A stretch of 64,000 bases of DNA from Hydractinia symbiolongicarpus (Eukaryota > Cnidaria > Hydrozoa > Anthoathecata > Hydractiniidae). Below are positions 23,535 through 36,283 of the stretch, in pieces (position 1 is the stretch's first letter; each line of letters starts with the position of its first letter). Location of the stretch: contig NC_079887.1 in assembly GCF_029227915.1 (NCBI RefSeq), positions 26,349,650 to 26,413,649 of the forward strand. Direction: 5' to 3'. Under the pieces are notes generated by a model. The model had not been told where the DNA came from, did not search any database, and saw only the letters and a list, made by a program, of their open reading frames with translations. Made by a program: the position numbers and the translations under genes.

Positions 23535-26162
23535 GAAATGAGTTTACTCCCTGGGTACTTCCTTTGTATACTTTTGACTACACGGGCCGAGTCCGGGATT
23601 TACGGGAAATCGCGGTATTTCGTTTGCCGGCAATTAAACTTCTTTTATTCAGCGTCCCATCAAATATGAAAATATTTTTGAAAGCTACAAGTCTCATGCG
23701 TTTAGTGGTAAAAAAATAATATAAAAAATCGTTCGGGAAATGAGTTTACTCCCTGGGTACTTTCTTTGTATACTTTTGACTATACGGGCCAAGCCCGGGA
23801 TTTACGGGAAATCGCGGGTTTTCGTTTGCCGGCGATTAAACTGCTTTTATTCAGCGTCTCATCAAAAGTGAAAACATTTTTAAAAACTACAAGTCTTATG
23901 CGTTTTAGTGGTGAAAAAATAATTTAAAAAATCGTTCTGGAAATGAGTTTACTCGCTGGGTACTTTCTTTGTATACTTTTGACTATACGGGCCGAGTCCG
24001 GGATTTAGGGAAATCGCAGGTTTTCGTTTGCCGGCGATTAAACTGCTTTTATTCAGCGTCTCATCAAAAATGAAAACATTTTTGAAAACTACAAGTCTCA
24101 TGCGTTTTAGTGGTGAAAAAATAATTTAAAAAATCGTTCTGGAAATGAGTTTACTCCCAGGGTACTTTCTTTGTATACTTTTGACTATACGGGCCGAGTC
24201 CGGGATTTAGGGAAATCGCAGGTTTTCGTTTCCCGGCGATTAAACTGCTTTTATTCAGCGTCTCATCAAAAATGAAAACATTTTTGAAAACTACAAGTCT
24301 CATGCGTTTTAGTGGTGAAAAAATAATTTAAAAAATCGTTCGGGAAATGAGTTTACTCCCTCGGTACTTTCTTTGTATACATTCGACTATACGGGCCAAG
24401 CCCCGGATTTACGGGAAAACGCGGGATTTCGTTTGCCGGCGATTAAACCTCTTTCATTAAGCGTCTCATCAAAAATGAAAACATTTTTGAAAACTACAAG
24501 TCTCATGCGTTTTAGTGGTGAAAAAATAATTTAAAAAATCGTTCGGGAAATGAGTTTACTCCCTGGTACTTTCTTTGTATACTTTTGACTATACGGGCCG
24601 AGTCCGGGATTTACGGGAAATCGCGGATTTTCGTTTGCCGGCAATTAAACTTCTTTTATTCAGCGTCCCATCAAATATGAAAATATTTTTGAAAACTACA
24701 AGTCTCATGCGTTTAGTGATATAAAAATAATATAAAAAATCGTTCGGGAAATGAGTTTACTCCCTGGTTACTTTCTTTGTATACTTTTGACTATACGGGC
24801 CAAGCCGGGATTTACGGGAAATCGCGGGTTTTCGTTTGCCGGCGATTAAACTTCTTTTATTCAGCGTCTCATCAAAAATGAAAACATTTTTAAAAACTAC
24901 AAGTCTTATGCGTTTTAGTGGTGAAAAAATAATTTAAAAAATCGTTCTGGAAATGAGTTTACTCGCTGGGTACTTTCTTTGTATACTTTTGACTATACGG
25001 GCCGAGTCCGGGATTTAGGGAAATCGCAGGTTTTCGTTTGCCGGCGATTAAACTGCTTTTATTCAGCGTCTCATCAAAAATGAAAACATTTTTGAAAACT
25101 ACAAGTCTCATGCGTTTTAGTGGTGAAAAAATAATTTAAAAAATCGTTCTGGAAATGAGTTTACTCCCTGGGTACTTTCTTTGTATACTTTTGACTATAC
25201 GGGCCGAGTCCGGGATTTAGGGAAATCGCAGGTTTTCGTTTCCCGGCGATTAAACTGCTTTTATTCAGCGTCTCATCAAAAATGAAAACATTTTTGAAAA
25301 CTACAAGTCTCATGCGTTTTAGTGGTGAAAAAATAATTTAAAAAATCGTTCGGGAAATGAGTTTACTCCCTCGGTACTTTCTTTGTATACATTCGACTAT
25401 ACGGGCCAAGCCCCGGATTTACGGGAAAACGCGGGATTTCGTTTGCCGGCGATTAAACCTCTTTCATTAAGCGTCTCATCAAAAATGAAAACATTTTTAA
25501 AAACTACAAGTCTCATGCGTTTTAGTGGTGAAAAAATAATTTAAAAAATCGTTCGGGAAATGAGTTTACTCCCTGGTACTTTCTTTGTATACTTTTGACT
25601 ATACGGGCCGAGTCCGGGATTTACGGGAAATCGCGGATTTTCGTTTGCCGGCAATTAAACTTCTTTTATTCAGCGTCCCATCAAATATGAAAATATTTTT
25701 GAAAACTACAAGTCTCATGCGTTTAGTGATATAAAAATAATATAAAAAATCGTTCGGGAAATGAGTTTACTCCCTGGGTACTTTCTTTGTATACTTTTGA
25801 CTATACCGGCCAAGCCCGGGATTTACGGGAAATCGCGGGTTTTCGTTTGCCGGCGATTAAACTTCTTTTATTCAGCGTCTCATCAAAAGTGAAAACATTT
25901 TTAAAAACTACAAGTCTTATGCGTTTTAGTGGTGAAAAAATAATTTAAAAAATCGTTCTGGAAATGAGTTTACTACCTGGGTACTTTCTTTGTATACTTT
26001 TGACTATACGGGCCGAGTCCGGGATATAGGGAAATCGCAGGTTTTCGTTTGCCGGCGATTAAACTGCTTTTATTCAGCGTCTCATCAAAAATGAAAACAT
26101 TTTTGAAAACTACAAGTCTCATGCGTTTTAGTGGTGAAAAAATAATTTAAAAAATCGTTCGG
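23535..26162 (+). repeat. HOR of 13 monomers (2628 bp): 8-mer with internal 5-mer duplication
   Basis: The order is D*-E-A1-A'-C-D-B-A1-A'-C-D-E-A. D* has GACTACACGGG and GCGGTATTTCG, A1 has ACTCGCTGGG, A' has TTTCCCGGCG, C has CCTCGGTAC with GCCCCGG, D has CCCTGGTAC (one G short) and TAGTGATATAAAA, and the last A has ACTACCTGGG with GATATAGGG. The block A1-A'-C-D-(B or E) occurs twice (23940-24949 and 24950-25960), offset 1010. Without that duplication the unit equals the 8-mer that follows. Confidence 0.9.
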
Positions 26163-27780
26163 GAAATGAGTTTACTCCCTGGGTACTTTCTTTGTATACT
26201 TTTGACTACACGGGCCGAGTCCGGGATTTACGGGAAATCGCGGTATTTCGTTTGCCGGCAATTAAACTTCTTTTATTCAGCGTCCCATCAAATATGAAAA
26301 TATTTTTGAAAGCTACAAGTCTCATGCGTTTAGTGGTAAAAAAATAATATAAAAAATCGTTCGGGAAATGAGTTTACTCCCTGGGTACTTTCTTTGTATA
26401 CTTTTGACTATACGGGCCAAGCCCGGGATTTACGGGAAATCGCGGGTTTTCGTTTGCCGGCGATTAAACTGCTTTTATTCAGCGTCTCATCAAAAGTGAA
26501 AACATTTTTAAAAACTACAAGTCTTATGCGTTTTAGTGGTGAAAAAATAATTTAAAAAATCGTTCTGGAAATGAGTTTACTCGCTGGGTACTTTCTTTGT
26601 ATACTTTTGACTATACGGGCCGAGTCCGGGATTTAGGGAAATCGCAGGTTTTCGTTTGCCGGCGATTAAACTGCTTTTATTCAGCGTCTCATCAAAAATG
26701 AAAACATTTTTGAAAACTACAAGTCTCATGCGTTTTAGTGGTGAAAAAATAATTTAAAAAATCGTTCTGGAAATGAGTTTACTCCCTGGGTACTTTCTTT
26801 GTATACTTTTGATTATACGGGCCGAGTCCGGGATTTAGGGAAATCGCAGGTTTTCGTTTGCCGGCGATTAAACTGCTTTTATTCAGCGTCTCATCAAAAA
26901 TGAAAACATTTTTGAAAACTACAAGTCTCATGCGTTTTAGTGGTGAAAAAATAATTTAAAAAATCGTTCGGGAAATGAGTTTACTCCCTCGGTACTTTCT
27001 TTGTATACATTCGACTATACGGGCCAAGCCCCGGATTTACGGGAAAACGCGGGATTTCGTTTGCCGGCGATTAAACCTCTTTCATTAAGCGTCTCATCAA
27101 AAATGAAAACATTTTTGAAAACTACAAGTCTCATGCGTTTTAGTGGTGAAAAAATAATTTAAAAAATCGTTCGGGAAATGAGTTTACTCCCTGGTACTTT
27201 CATTGTATAATTTTGACTATACGGGCCGAGTCCGGGATTTACGGGAAATCGCGGATTTTCGTTTGCCGGCAATTAAACTTCTTTTATTCAGCGTCCCATC
27301 AAATATGAAAATATTTTTGAAAACTACAAGTCTCATGCGTTTAGTGATATAAAAATAATATAAAAAATCGTTCGGGAAATGAGTTTACTCCCTGGGTACT
27401 TTCTTTGTATACTTTTGACTATACGGGCCAAGCCCGGGATTTACGGGAAATCGCGGGTTTTCGTTTGCCGGCGATTAAACTTCTTTTATTCAGCGTCTCA
27501 TCAAAAGTGAAAACATTTTTAAAAACTACAAGTCTTATGCGTTTTAGTGGTGAAAAAATAATTTAAAAAATCGTTCTGGAAATGAGTTTACTACCTGGGT
27601 ACTTTCTTTGTATACTTTTGACTATACGGGCCGAGTCCGGGATATAGGGAAATCGCAGGTTTTCGTTTGCCGGCGATTAAACTGCTTTTATTCAGCGTCT
27701 CATCAAAAATGAAAACATTTTTGAAAACTACAAGTCTCATGCGTTTTAGTGGTGAAAAAATAATTTAAAAAATGGTTCGG
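26163..27780 (+). repeat. 8-mer HOR, unexpanded copy (1618 bp)
   Basis: The order is D*-E-A1-A'-C-D-E-A with monomer starts at 26163, 26365, 26568, 26770, 26972, 27175, 27376 and 27579. All diagnostic variants of the preceding block recur once. This copy shows TTGATTATACGG in A' and TTTCATTGTATAATT in D. Confidence 0.9.
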
Positions 27781-29401
27781 GAAATGAGTTTACTCCCTGG
27801 GTACTTTCTTTGTATACATTTGACTATACGGGCCAAGCTGGGATTTACGGGAAATCGCGGGTTTTCGTTTGCCGGCGATTAAACTTCTTTTATTCAGCGT
27901 CTCATCAAAAATGAAAACATTTTTAAAAACTACAATTCTTATGCGTTTTAGTGGTGAAAAAATAATTTAAAAAATCGTTCTGGAAATGAGTTTACTCCCT
28001 GGGTACTTTCTTTGTATACTTTTGACTATACGGGCCGAGTCCGGGATTTACGGGAAATCGCGGATTTTCGTTTGCCGGCAATTAAACTTCTTTTATTCAG
28101 CGTCCCATCAAACATGAAAATATTTTTGAAAACTACAAGTCTAATGCGTTTAGTGGTAAAAAAATAATATAAAAAATCGTTCGGGAAAAGAGTTTACTCC
28201 CTGGGTACTTTCTTTGTATACTTTTGACTATATGGGCCAAGCCCGGGATTTACGGGAAATTGCGGGTTTTCGTTTGCCGGCGATTAAACTTCTTTTATTT
28301 AGCGTCTCATCAAAAATGAAAACACTTTTGAAAACTACAAGTCTCATGCGTTTTAGTGGTGAAAAAAAAATTTAAAAAATCGTTCGGGAAATGAGTTTAC
28401 TTCCTCGGTACTTTCTTTGTATACATTCGACTATACGGGCCAAGCCCCGGATTTACCGGAAAACGCGGGATTTCGTTTGCCGGCGATTAAACCTCTTTTA
28501 TTAAGCGTCTCATCAAAAATGAAAACATTTTTGAAAACTACAAGTCTCATGCGTTTTAGTGGTGAAAAAATAATTTAAAAAATCGTTCGGGAAATGAGTT
28601 TACTCCCTGGGTACTTTCTTTGTATACGTTTGAATATACGGGCCGAGTCCGGGATTTACGGGAAATCGCGGATTTTCGTTTGCCGGCAATTAAACTTCTT
28701 CTATTCAGCGTCCCATCAAATATGAAAATATTTTTGAAAACTACAAGTCTCATGCGTTTAGTGGTAAAAAAATAATATAAAAAATCGTTCGGGAAATGAG
28801 TTTACTCCCTGGGTACTTTCTTTGTATACTTTTGACTATACGGGCCAAGCCCGGGATTTACGGGAAATCGCGGGTTTTTGTTTGCCGGCGATTAAACTTC
28901 TTTTATTCAGCGTCTCATCAAAAATAAAAACATTTTTGAAAACTACAAGTCTCATGCGTTTTAGTGGTGAAAAAAAAATTTAAAAAATCGTTCGGGAAAT
29001 GAGTTTACTCCCTCGGTACTTTCTTTGTATACATTCGACTATACGGGCCAAGCCCCGGATTTACGGGAAAACGCGGGATTTCGTTTGCCGGCGATTAAAC
29101 CTCTTTCATTAAGCGTCTCATCAAAAATGAAATCTTTTTTGAAAACTACAAGTCTCATGCGTTTTAGTGGTGAAAAAATAATTTAAAAAATCGTTCGGGA
29201 AATGAGTTTACTCCCTGGGTACTTTCTTTGTATACTTTTGACTATACGGGCCGAGTCCGGGATTTACGGGAAATCGCGGATTTTCGTTTGCCGGCAATTA
29301 AACTTCTTTTATTCAGCGTCCCATCAAATATGAAAATATTTTTGAAAACTACAAGTCTTATGCGTTTTAGTGGTGAAAAAATAATTTAAAAAATCGTTCG
29401 G
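27781..29401 (+). repeat. Eight monomers closing a 9-mer unit, with a tandem trimer [E-C-D]
   Basis: Starts are B 27781, D 27983, E 28185, C 28388, D 28591, E 28793, C 28996 and D 29199. E-C-D is tandemly duplicated (28185-28792 and 28793-29401, offset 608). With the A monomer at 27579 the set forms a 9-mer: A-B-D reappears at 29402, 29604 and 29806, an offset of 1823. Marks are ATGGTTCGGG with GGGCCAAGCTGGG (B) and GGGAAAAGAG (E). The last D (29199) is recombinant: CCCATCAAATATG followed by a TCTTATGCGTTTTAG tail. Confidence 0.83.
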
Positions 29402-30614
29402 GAAATGAGTTTACTACCTGGGTACTTTCTTTGTATACTTTTGACTATAAGGGCCGAGTCCGGGATTTAGGGAAATCGCAGGTTTTCGTTTGCCGGCGAT
29501 TAAACTGCTTTTATTCAGCGTCTCATCAAAAATGAAAACATTTTTGAAAACTACAAGTCTCATGCGTTTTAGTGGTGAAAAAATAATTTAAAAAATGGTT
29601 CGGGAAATGAGTTTACTCCCTGGGTACTTTCTTTGTATACATTTCACTATACGGGCCAAGCTGGGATTTACGGGAAATCGCGGGTTTTCGTTTGCCGGCG
29701 ATTAAACTTCTTTTATTCAGCGTCTCATCAAAAATGAAAACATTTTTAAAAACTACAATTCTTATGCGTTTTAGTGGTGAAAAAATAATTTTAAAAATCG
29801 TTCTGGAAATGAGTTTACTCCCTGGGTACTTTCTTTGTATACTTTTGACTATACGGGCCGAGTCCGGGATTTACGGGAAATCGCGGATTTTCGTTTGCCG
29901 GCAATTAAACTTCTTTTATTCAGCGTCCCATCAAACATGAAAATATTTTTGAAAACTACAAGTCTCATGCGTTTAGTGGTAAAAAAATAATATAAAAAAT
30001 CGTTCGGGAAAAGAGTTTACTCCCTGGGTACTTTCTTTGTATACTTTTGACTATACGGGCCAAGCCCGGGATTTACGGGAAATCGCGGATTTTCGTTTGC
30101 CGGCAATTAAACTACTTTTATTCAGCGTCCCATCAAATATGAAAATATTTTTGAAAACTACAAGTCTTATGCGTTTTAGTGGTGAAAAAATAATTTAAAA
30201 AATCGTTCTGGAAATGAGTTTACTACCTGGGTACTTTCTTTGTATACTTTTGACTATACGGGCCGAGTCCGGGATTTAGGGAAATCGCAGGTTTTCGTTT
30301 GCCGGCGATTAAACTGCTTTTATTCAGCGTCTCATCAAAAATGAAAACATTTTTGAAAACTACAAGTCTCATGCGTTTTAGTGGTGAAAAAATAATTTAA
30401 AAAATCGTTCGGGAAATGAGGTTACTCCCTGGGTACTTTCTTTGTATACTTTTGACTATACGGGCCAAGCCGGGATTTACGGGAAATCGCGGGTTTTCGT
30501 TTGCCGGCGATTAAACTTCCTTTATTCAGCGTCTCATCAAAAATGAAAACATTTTTAAAAACTGCAAGTCTGATGCGTTTTAGTGGTGAAAAAATAATTT
30601 AAAAAATCGTTCTG
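29402..30614 (+). repeat. Second, incomplete 9-mer copy and transition (6 monomers)
   Basis: A-B-D (29402, 29604, 29806) copies 27579-28184. The monomer at 30008 is a chimera: E-like on the left (GGGAAAAGAG, CCAAGCCCGGG), D-like on the right (GCGGATTTTCG, CCCATCAAATATG), with a non-D tail. A (30211) and B (30413, with GAGGTTACTCCC) lead into the next unit. TATAAGGGCCGAG (near 29446) is a private change. Confidence 0.78.
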
Positions 30615-32233
30615 GAAATGAGTTTACTCACAGGGTACTTTCTTTGTATACATTCGACTATACGGGCCAAGCCCGGGATTTACGGGAAATCGCGGGTTTT
30701 CGTTTGCCGGCAAATAAACCTCTTTCATTAAGCCTCTCATCAAAAATGAAAACATTTTTGAAAACTACAAGTCTCATGCGTTTAGTGGTACAAAAATAAT
30801 ATAAAAAATCGTTCGGGAAATGAGTTTACTCCCTGGGTAATTTCTTTGTATACTTTTGACTATACGGGCCAAGTCCGGGATTTAGGGAAATCGCAGGTTT
30901 TCGTTTGCCGGCGATTAAACTTCTTTTATTCAGCGTCTCATCAAAAATGAAAACATTTTTAAAAACTACAAGTCTTATGCGTTTTAGTGGTGAAAAAATA
31001 CTTTAAAAAATCGTTCTGGAAATGAGTTTACTCCCTGGGTACTTTCTTTGTATACTTTTGACTATACGGGCCAAGCCGGGATTTACGGGAAATCGCGGTT
31101 TTTCGTTTGCCGGCGATTAAACTTCTTTTATTCAGCGTCTCATCAAAAATAAAAACATTTTTAAAAACTACAAGTCTTATGCGTTTTAGTGGTGAAAAAA
31201 ATAATTTAAAAAATCGTTCTGGAAATGATTTTACTCCCTGGGTACTTTCTTTGTATACTTTTGACTATACGGGCCGAGTCCGGGATTTACGGGAAATCGC
31301 GGATTTTCGTTTGCCGGCAATTAAACTTCTTTTATTCAGCGTCCCATCAAATATGAAAATATTTTTGAAAACTACAAGTCTCATGCGTTTAGTGGTAAAA
31401 AAATAATATAAAAAATCGTTCGGGAAATGAGTTTACTCCCTGGGTACTTTCTTTGTATACTTTTGACTATACGGGCCAAGCCCGGGATTTACGGGAAATC
31501 GCGGGTTTTCGTTTGCCGGCGATTAAACTTCTTTTATTCAGCGTCTCATCAAAAATGAAAACATTTTTAAAAACTACAATTCTTATGCGTTTTAGTGGTG
31601 AAAAAATAATTTAAAAAATCGTTCTGGAAATGAGTTTACTCCCTGGGTACTTTCTTTGTATACTTTTGACTATACGGGCCGAGTCCGGGATTTAGGGAAA
31701 TCGCAGGTTTTCGTTTGCCGGCGATTAAACTGCTTTTATTCAGCGTCTCATCAAAAATGAAAACATTTTTGAAAACTACAAGTCTCATGCGTTTTAGTGG
31801 TGAAAAAATAATTTAAAAAATCGTTCGGGAAATGAGGTTACTCCCTGGGTACTTTCTTTGTATACTTTTGACTATACGGGCCGAGTCCGGGATTTACGGG
31901 AAATCGCGGATTTTCGTTTGCCGGCAATTAAACTTCTTTTATTCAGCGTCCCATCAAACATGAAAATATTTTTGAAATCTACAAGTCTCATGCGTTTAGT
32001 GGTAAAAAAATAATATAAAAAATCGTTCGGGAAAAGAGTTTACTCCCTGGGTACTTTCTTTGTATACTTTTGACTATACGGGCCAAGCCCGGGATTTACG
32101 GGAAATCGCGGATTTTCGTTTGCCGGCAATTAAACTACTTTTATTCAGCGTCCCATCAAATATGAAAATATTTTTGAAAACTACAAGTCTTATGCGTTTT
32201 AGTGGTTAAAAAATAATTTAAAAAATCGTTCTG
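30615..32233 (+). repeat. 8-mer HOR [C1-T-B-D-E-A-D-E], copy 1 (1619 bp)
   Basis: Starts are 30615, 30817, 31019, 31222, 31424, 31627, 31829 and 32031. Marks are AAGCCTCTCATC (C1), GGGTAATTTC with CCAAGTCCGGGATTTAGG (T), GCGGTTTTTCG (B), GAAATGATTTTACTCC (D) and GAGGTTACTCCC (second D). The T monomer looks like an A/B recombinant. The same series restarts at 32234. Confidence 0.87.
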
Positions 32234-33447
32234 GAAATGAGTTTACTCACAGGGTACTTTCTTTGTATACATTCGACTATACGGGCCAAGCCCGGGATTT
32301 ACGGGAAATCGCGGGTTTTCGTTTGCCGGCGATTAAACCTCTTTCATTAAGCCTCTCATCAAAAATGAAAACATTTTTGAAAACTACAAGTCTCATGCGT
32401 TTAGTGGTAAAAAAATAATATAAAAAATCGTTCGGGAAATGAGTTTACTCCCTGGGTAATTTCTTTGTATACTTTTGACTATACGGGCCAAGTCCGGGAT
32501 TTAGGGAAATCGCAGGTTTTCGTTTGCCGGCGATTAAACTTCTTTTACTCAGCGTCTCATCAAAAATGAAAACATTTTTAAAAACTACAAGTCTTATGCG
32601 TTTTAGTGGTGAAAAAATAATTTAAAAAATCGTTCTGGAAATGAGTTTACTCCCTGGGTACATTCTTTGTATACTTTTGACTATACGGGCCAAGCCGGGA
32701 TTTACGGGAAATCGCGGTTTTTCGTTTGCCGGCGATTAAACTTCTTTTATTCAGCGTCTCATCAAAAATGAAAACATTTTTAAAAACTACAAGTCTTATG
32801 CGTTTTAGTGGTGAAAAAAATAATTTAAAAAATCGTTCTGGAAATGATTTTACTCCCTGGGTACTTTCTTTGTATACTTTTGACTATACGGGCCGAGTCC
32901 GGGATTTACGGGAAATCGCGGATTTTCGTTTGCCGGCAATTAAACTTCTTTTATTCAGCGTCCCATCAAATATGAAAATATTTTTGAAAACTACAAGTCT
33001 CATGCGTTTAGTGGTAAAAAAATAATATAAAAAATCGTTCGGGAAATGAGTTTACTCCCTGGGTACTTTCTTTGTATACTTTTGACTATACGGGCCAAGC
33101 CCGGGATTTACGGGAAATCGCGGGTTTTCGTTTGCCGGCGATTAAACTTCTTTTATTCAGCGTCTCATCAAAAGTGAAAACACTTTTAAAAACTACAAGT
33201 CTTATGCGTTTTAGTGGTGAAAAAATAATTTAAAAAATCGTTCTGGAAATGAGTTTACTACCAGGGTACTTTCTTTGTATACTTTTGACTATACGGGCCG
33301 AGTCCGGGATTTAGGGAAATCGCAGGTTTTCGTTTGCCGGCGATTAAACTGCTTTTATTCAGCTTCTCATCAAAAATGAAAACATTTTTGAAAACTACAA
33401 GTCTCATGCGTTTTAGTGGTGAAAAAATAATTTAAAAAATCGTTCGG
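32234..33447 (+). repeat. 8-mer HOR, copy 2 (first 6 monomers, 1214 bp)
   Basis: C1-T-B-D-E-A with starts 32234, 32436, 32638, 32841, 33043 and 33246, all at an offset of 1619 from copy 1. After A the array returns to B (33448), so B-D-E-A (32638-33447) is duplicated at an offset of 810 and the last two monomers of the 8-mer are lost. E gains AAGTGAAAACACTTTT and A gains ACTACCAGGG. Confidence 0.86.
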
Positions 33448-34865
33448 GAAATGAGTTTACTCCCTGGGTACTTTCTTTGTATACTTTTGACTATACGGGC
33501 CAAGCCGGGATTTACGGGAAATCGCGGGTTTTCGTTTGCCGGCGATTAAACTTCTTTTATTCAGCGTCTCATCAAAAATGAAAACATTTTTAAAAACTAC
33601 AAGTCTTATGCGTTTTAGTGGTGAAAAAAATAATTTAAAAAATCGTTCTGGAAATGATTTTACTCCCTGGGTACTTTCTTTGTATACTTTTGACTATACG
33701 GGCCGAGTCCGGGATTTACGGGAAATCGCGGATTTTCGTTTGCCGGCAATTAAACTTCTTTTATTCAGCGTCCCATCAAATATGAAAATATTTTTGAAAA
33801 CTACAAGTCTCATGCGTTTAGTGGTAAAAAAATAATATAAAAAATCGTTCGGGAAATGAGTTTACTCCCTGGGTACTTTCTTTGTATACTTTTGACTATA
33901 CGGGCCAAGCCCGGGATTTACGGGAAATCGCGGGTTTTCGTTTGCCGGCGATTAAACTTCTTTTATTCAGCGTCTCATCAAAAGTGAAAACACTTTTAAA
34001 AACTACAAGTCTTATGCGTTTTAGTGGTGAAAAAATAATTTAAAAAATCGTTCTGGAAATGAGTTTACTACCAGGGTACTTTCTTTGTATACTTTTGACT
34101 ATACGGGCCGAGTCCGGGATTTAGGGAAATCGCAGGTTTTCGTTTGCCGGCGATTAAACTGCTTTTATTCAGCGTCTCATCAAAAATGACAACATTTTTG
34201 AAAACTACAAGTCTCATGCGTTTTATTGGTGAAAAAATAATTTAAAAAATCGTTCGGGAAATGAGTTTACTCCCTGGGTACTTTCTTTGTATACTTTTGA
34301 CTATACGGGCCAAGCCGGGATTTACGGGAAATCGCGGGTTTTCGTTTGCCGGCGATTAAACTTCTTTTATTCAGCGTCTCATCAAAAATGAAAACATTTT
34401 TAAAAACTACTAGTCTTATGCGTTTTAGTGGTGAAAAAATAATTTAAAAAATCGTTCTGGAAATGAGTTTACTCCCTGGGTACTTTCTTTGTATACTTTT
34501 GACTATACGTGCCAAGCCCGGGATTTACGGGAAATCGCGGGTTTTCGTTTGCCGGCGATTAAACTGCTTTTATTCAGCGTCTCATCAAAAATGAAAACAT
34601 TCTTGAAAACTACAAGTCTCATGCGTTTTAGTGGTGAAATAATAATTTAAAAAATCGTTTGGGAAATGAGTTTACTCCCTGGGTACTTTCTTTGTATACT
34701 TTTGGCTATACGGGCCGAGTCCAGGATTTACGGGAAATCGCAGGTTTTCGTTTGCCGGCAATTAAACTTCTTTTATTCAGCGTTTCATCAAAAATGAAAA
34801 CATTTTTAAAAACTACAAGTCTCATGCGTTTTAGTGGTGAAAAAGTAATTTAAAAAATCGTTCGG
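33448..34865 (+). repeat. 7-mer tandem duplication, copy 1 (1418 bp)
   Basis: The order is B-D-E-A-B-K-F with starts 33448, 33651, 33853, 34056, 34258, 34460 and 34663. Marks are GAAATGATTTTACTCC, AAAACACTTTT, ACTACCAGGG, AAAATGACAACATT with TTTATTGGTG (A), ACTACTAGTC (B), ACTATACGTGCC (K), and TTTTGGCTATACGG with CAGCGTTTCATC (F). Every one recurs 1418 bp later. Confidence 0.93.
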
Positions 34866-36283
34866 GAAATGAGTTTACTCCCTGGGTACTTTCTTTGTAT
34901 ACTTTTGACTATACGGGCCAAGCCGGGATTTACGGGAAATCGCGGGTTTTCGTTTGCCGGCGATTAAACTTCTTTTATTCAGCGTCTCATCAAAAATGAA
35001 AACATTTTTAAAAACTACAAGTCTTATGCGTTTTAGTGGTGAAAAAAATAATTTAAAAAATCGTTCTGGAAATGATTTTACTCCCTGGGTACTTTCTTTG
35101 TATACTTTTGACTATACGGGCCGAGTCCGGGATTTACGGGAAATCGCGGATTTTCGTTTGCCGGCAATTAAACTTCTTTTATTCAGCGTCCCATCAAATA
35201 TGAAAATATTTTTGAAAACTACAAGTCTCATGCGTTTAGTGGTAAAAAAATAATATAAAAAATCGTTCGGGAAATGAGTTTACTCCCTGGGTACTTTCTT
35301 TGTATACTTTTGACTATACGGGCCAAGCCCGGGATTTACGGGAAATCGCGGGTTTTCGTTTGCCGGCGATTAAACTTCTTTTATTCAGCGTCTCATCAAA
35401 AGTGAAAACACTTTTAAAAACTACAAGTCTTATGCGTTTTAGTGGTGAAAAAATAATTTAAAAAATCGTTCTGGAAATGAGTTTACTACCAGGGTACTTT
35501 CTTTGTATACTTTTGACTATACGGGCCGAGTCCGGGATTTAGGGAAATCGCAGGTTTTCGTTTGCCGGCGATTAAACTGCTTTTATTCAGCGTCTCATCA
35601 AAAATGACAACATTTTTGAAAACTACAAGTCTCATGCGTTTTATTGGTGAAAAAATAATTTAAAAAATCGTTCGGGAAATGAGTTTACTCCCTGGGTACT
35701 TTCTTTGTATACTTTTGACTATACGGGCCAAGCCGGGATTTACGGGAAATCGCGGGTTTTCGTTTGCCGGCGATTAAACTTCTTTTATTCAGCGTCTCAT
35801 CAAAAATGAAAACATTTTTAAAAACTACTAGTCTTATGCGTTTTAGTGGTGAAAAAATAATTTAAAAAATCGTTCTGGAAATGAGTTTACTCCCTGGGTA
35901 CTTTCTTTGTATACTTTTGACTATACGTGCCAAGCCCGGGATTTACGGGAAATCGCGGGTTTTCGTTTGCCGGCGATTAAACTGCTTTTATTCAGCGTCT
36001 CATCAAAAATGAAAACATTCTTGAAAACTACAAGTCTCATGCGTTTTAGTGGTGAAATAATAATTTAAAAAATCGTTTGGGAAATGAGTTTACTCCCTGG
36101 GTACTTTCTTTGTATACTTTTGGCTATACGGGCCGAGTCCAGGATTTACGGGAAATCGCAGGTTTTCGTTTGCCGGCAATTAAACTTCTTTTATTCAGCG
36201 TTTCATCAAAAATGAAAACATTTTTAAAAACTACAAGTCTCATGCGTTTTAGTGGTGAAAAAGTAATTTAAAAAATCGTTCTG
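34866..36283 (+). repeat. 7-mer tandem duplication, copy 2 (1418 bp)
   Basis: By eye it is indistinguishable from 33448-34865 through its length; all seven marker variants are present at a constant offset. It is among the most recent large duplications in the window. The next monomer (36284) is type A rather than B, which ends the copy. Confidence 0.93.
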
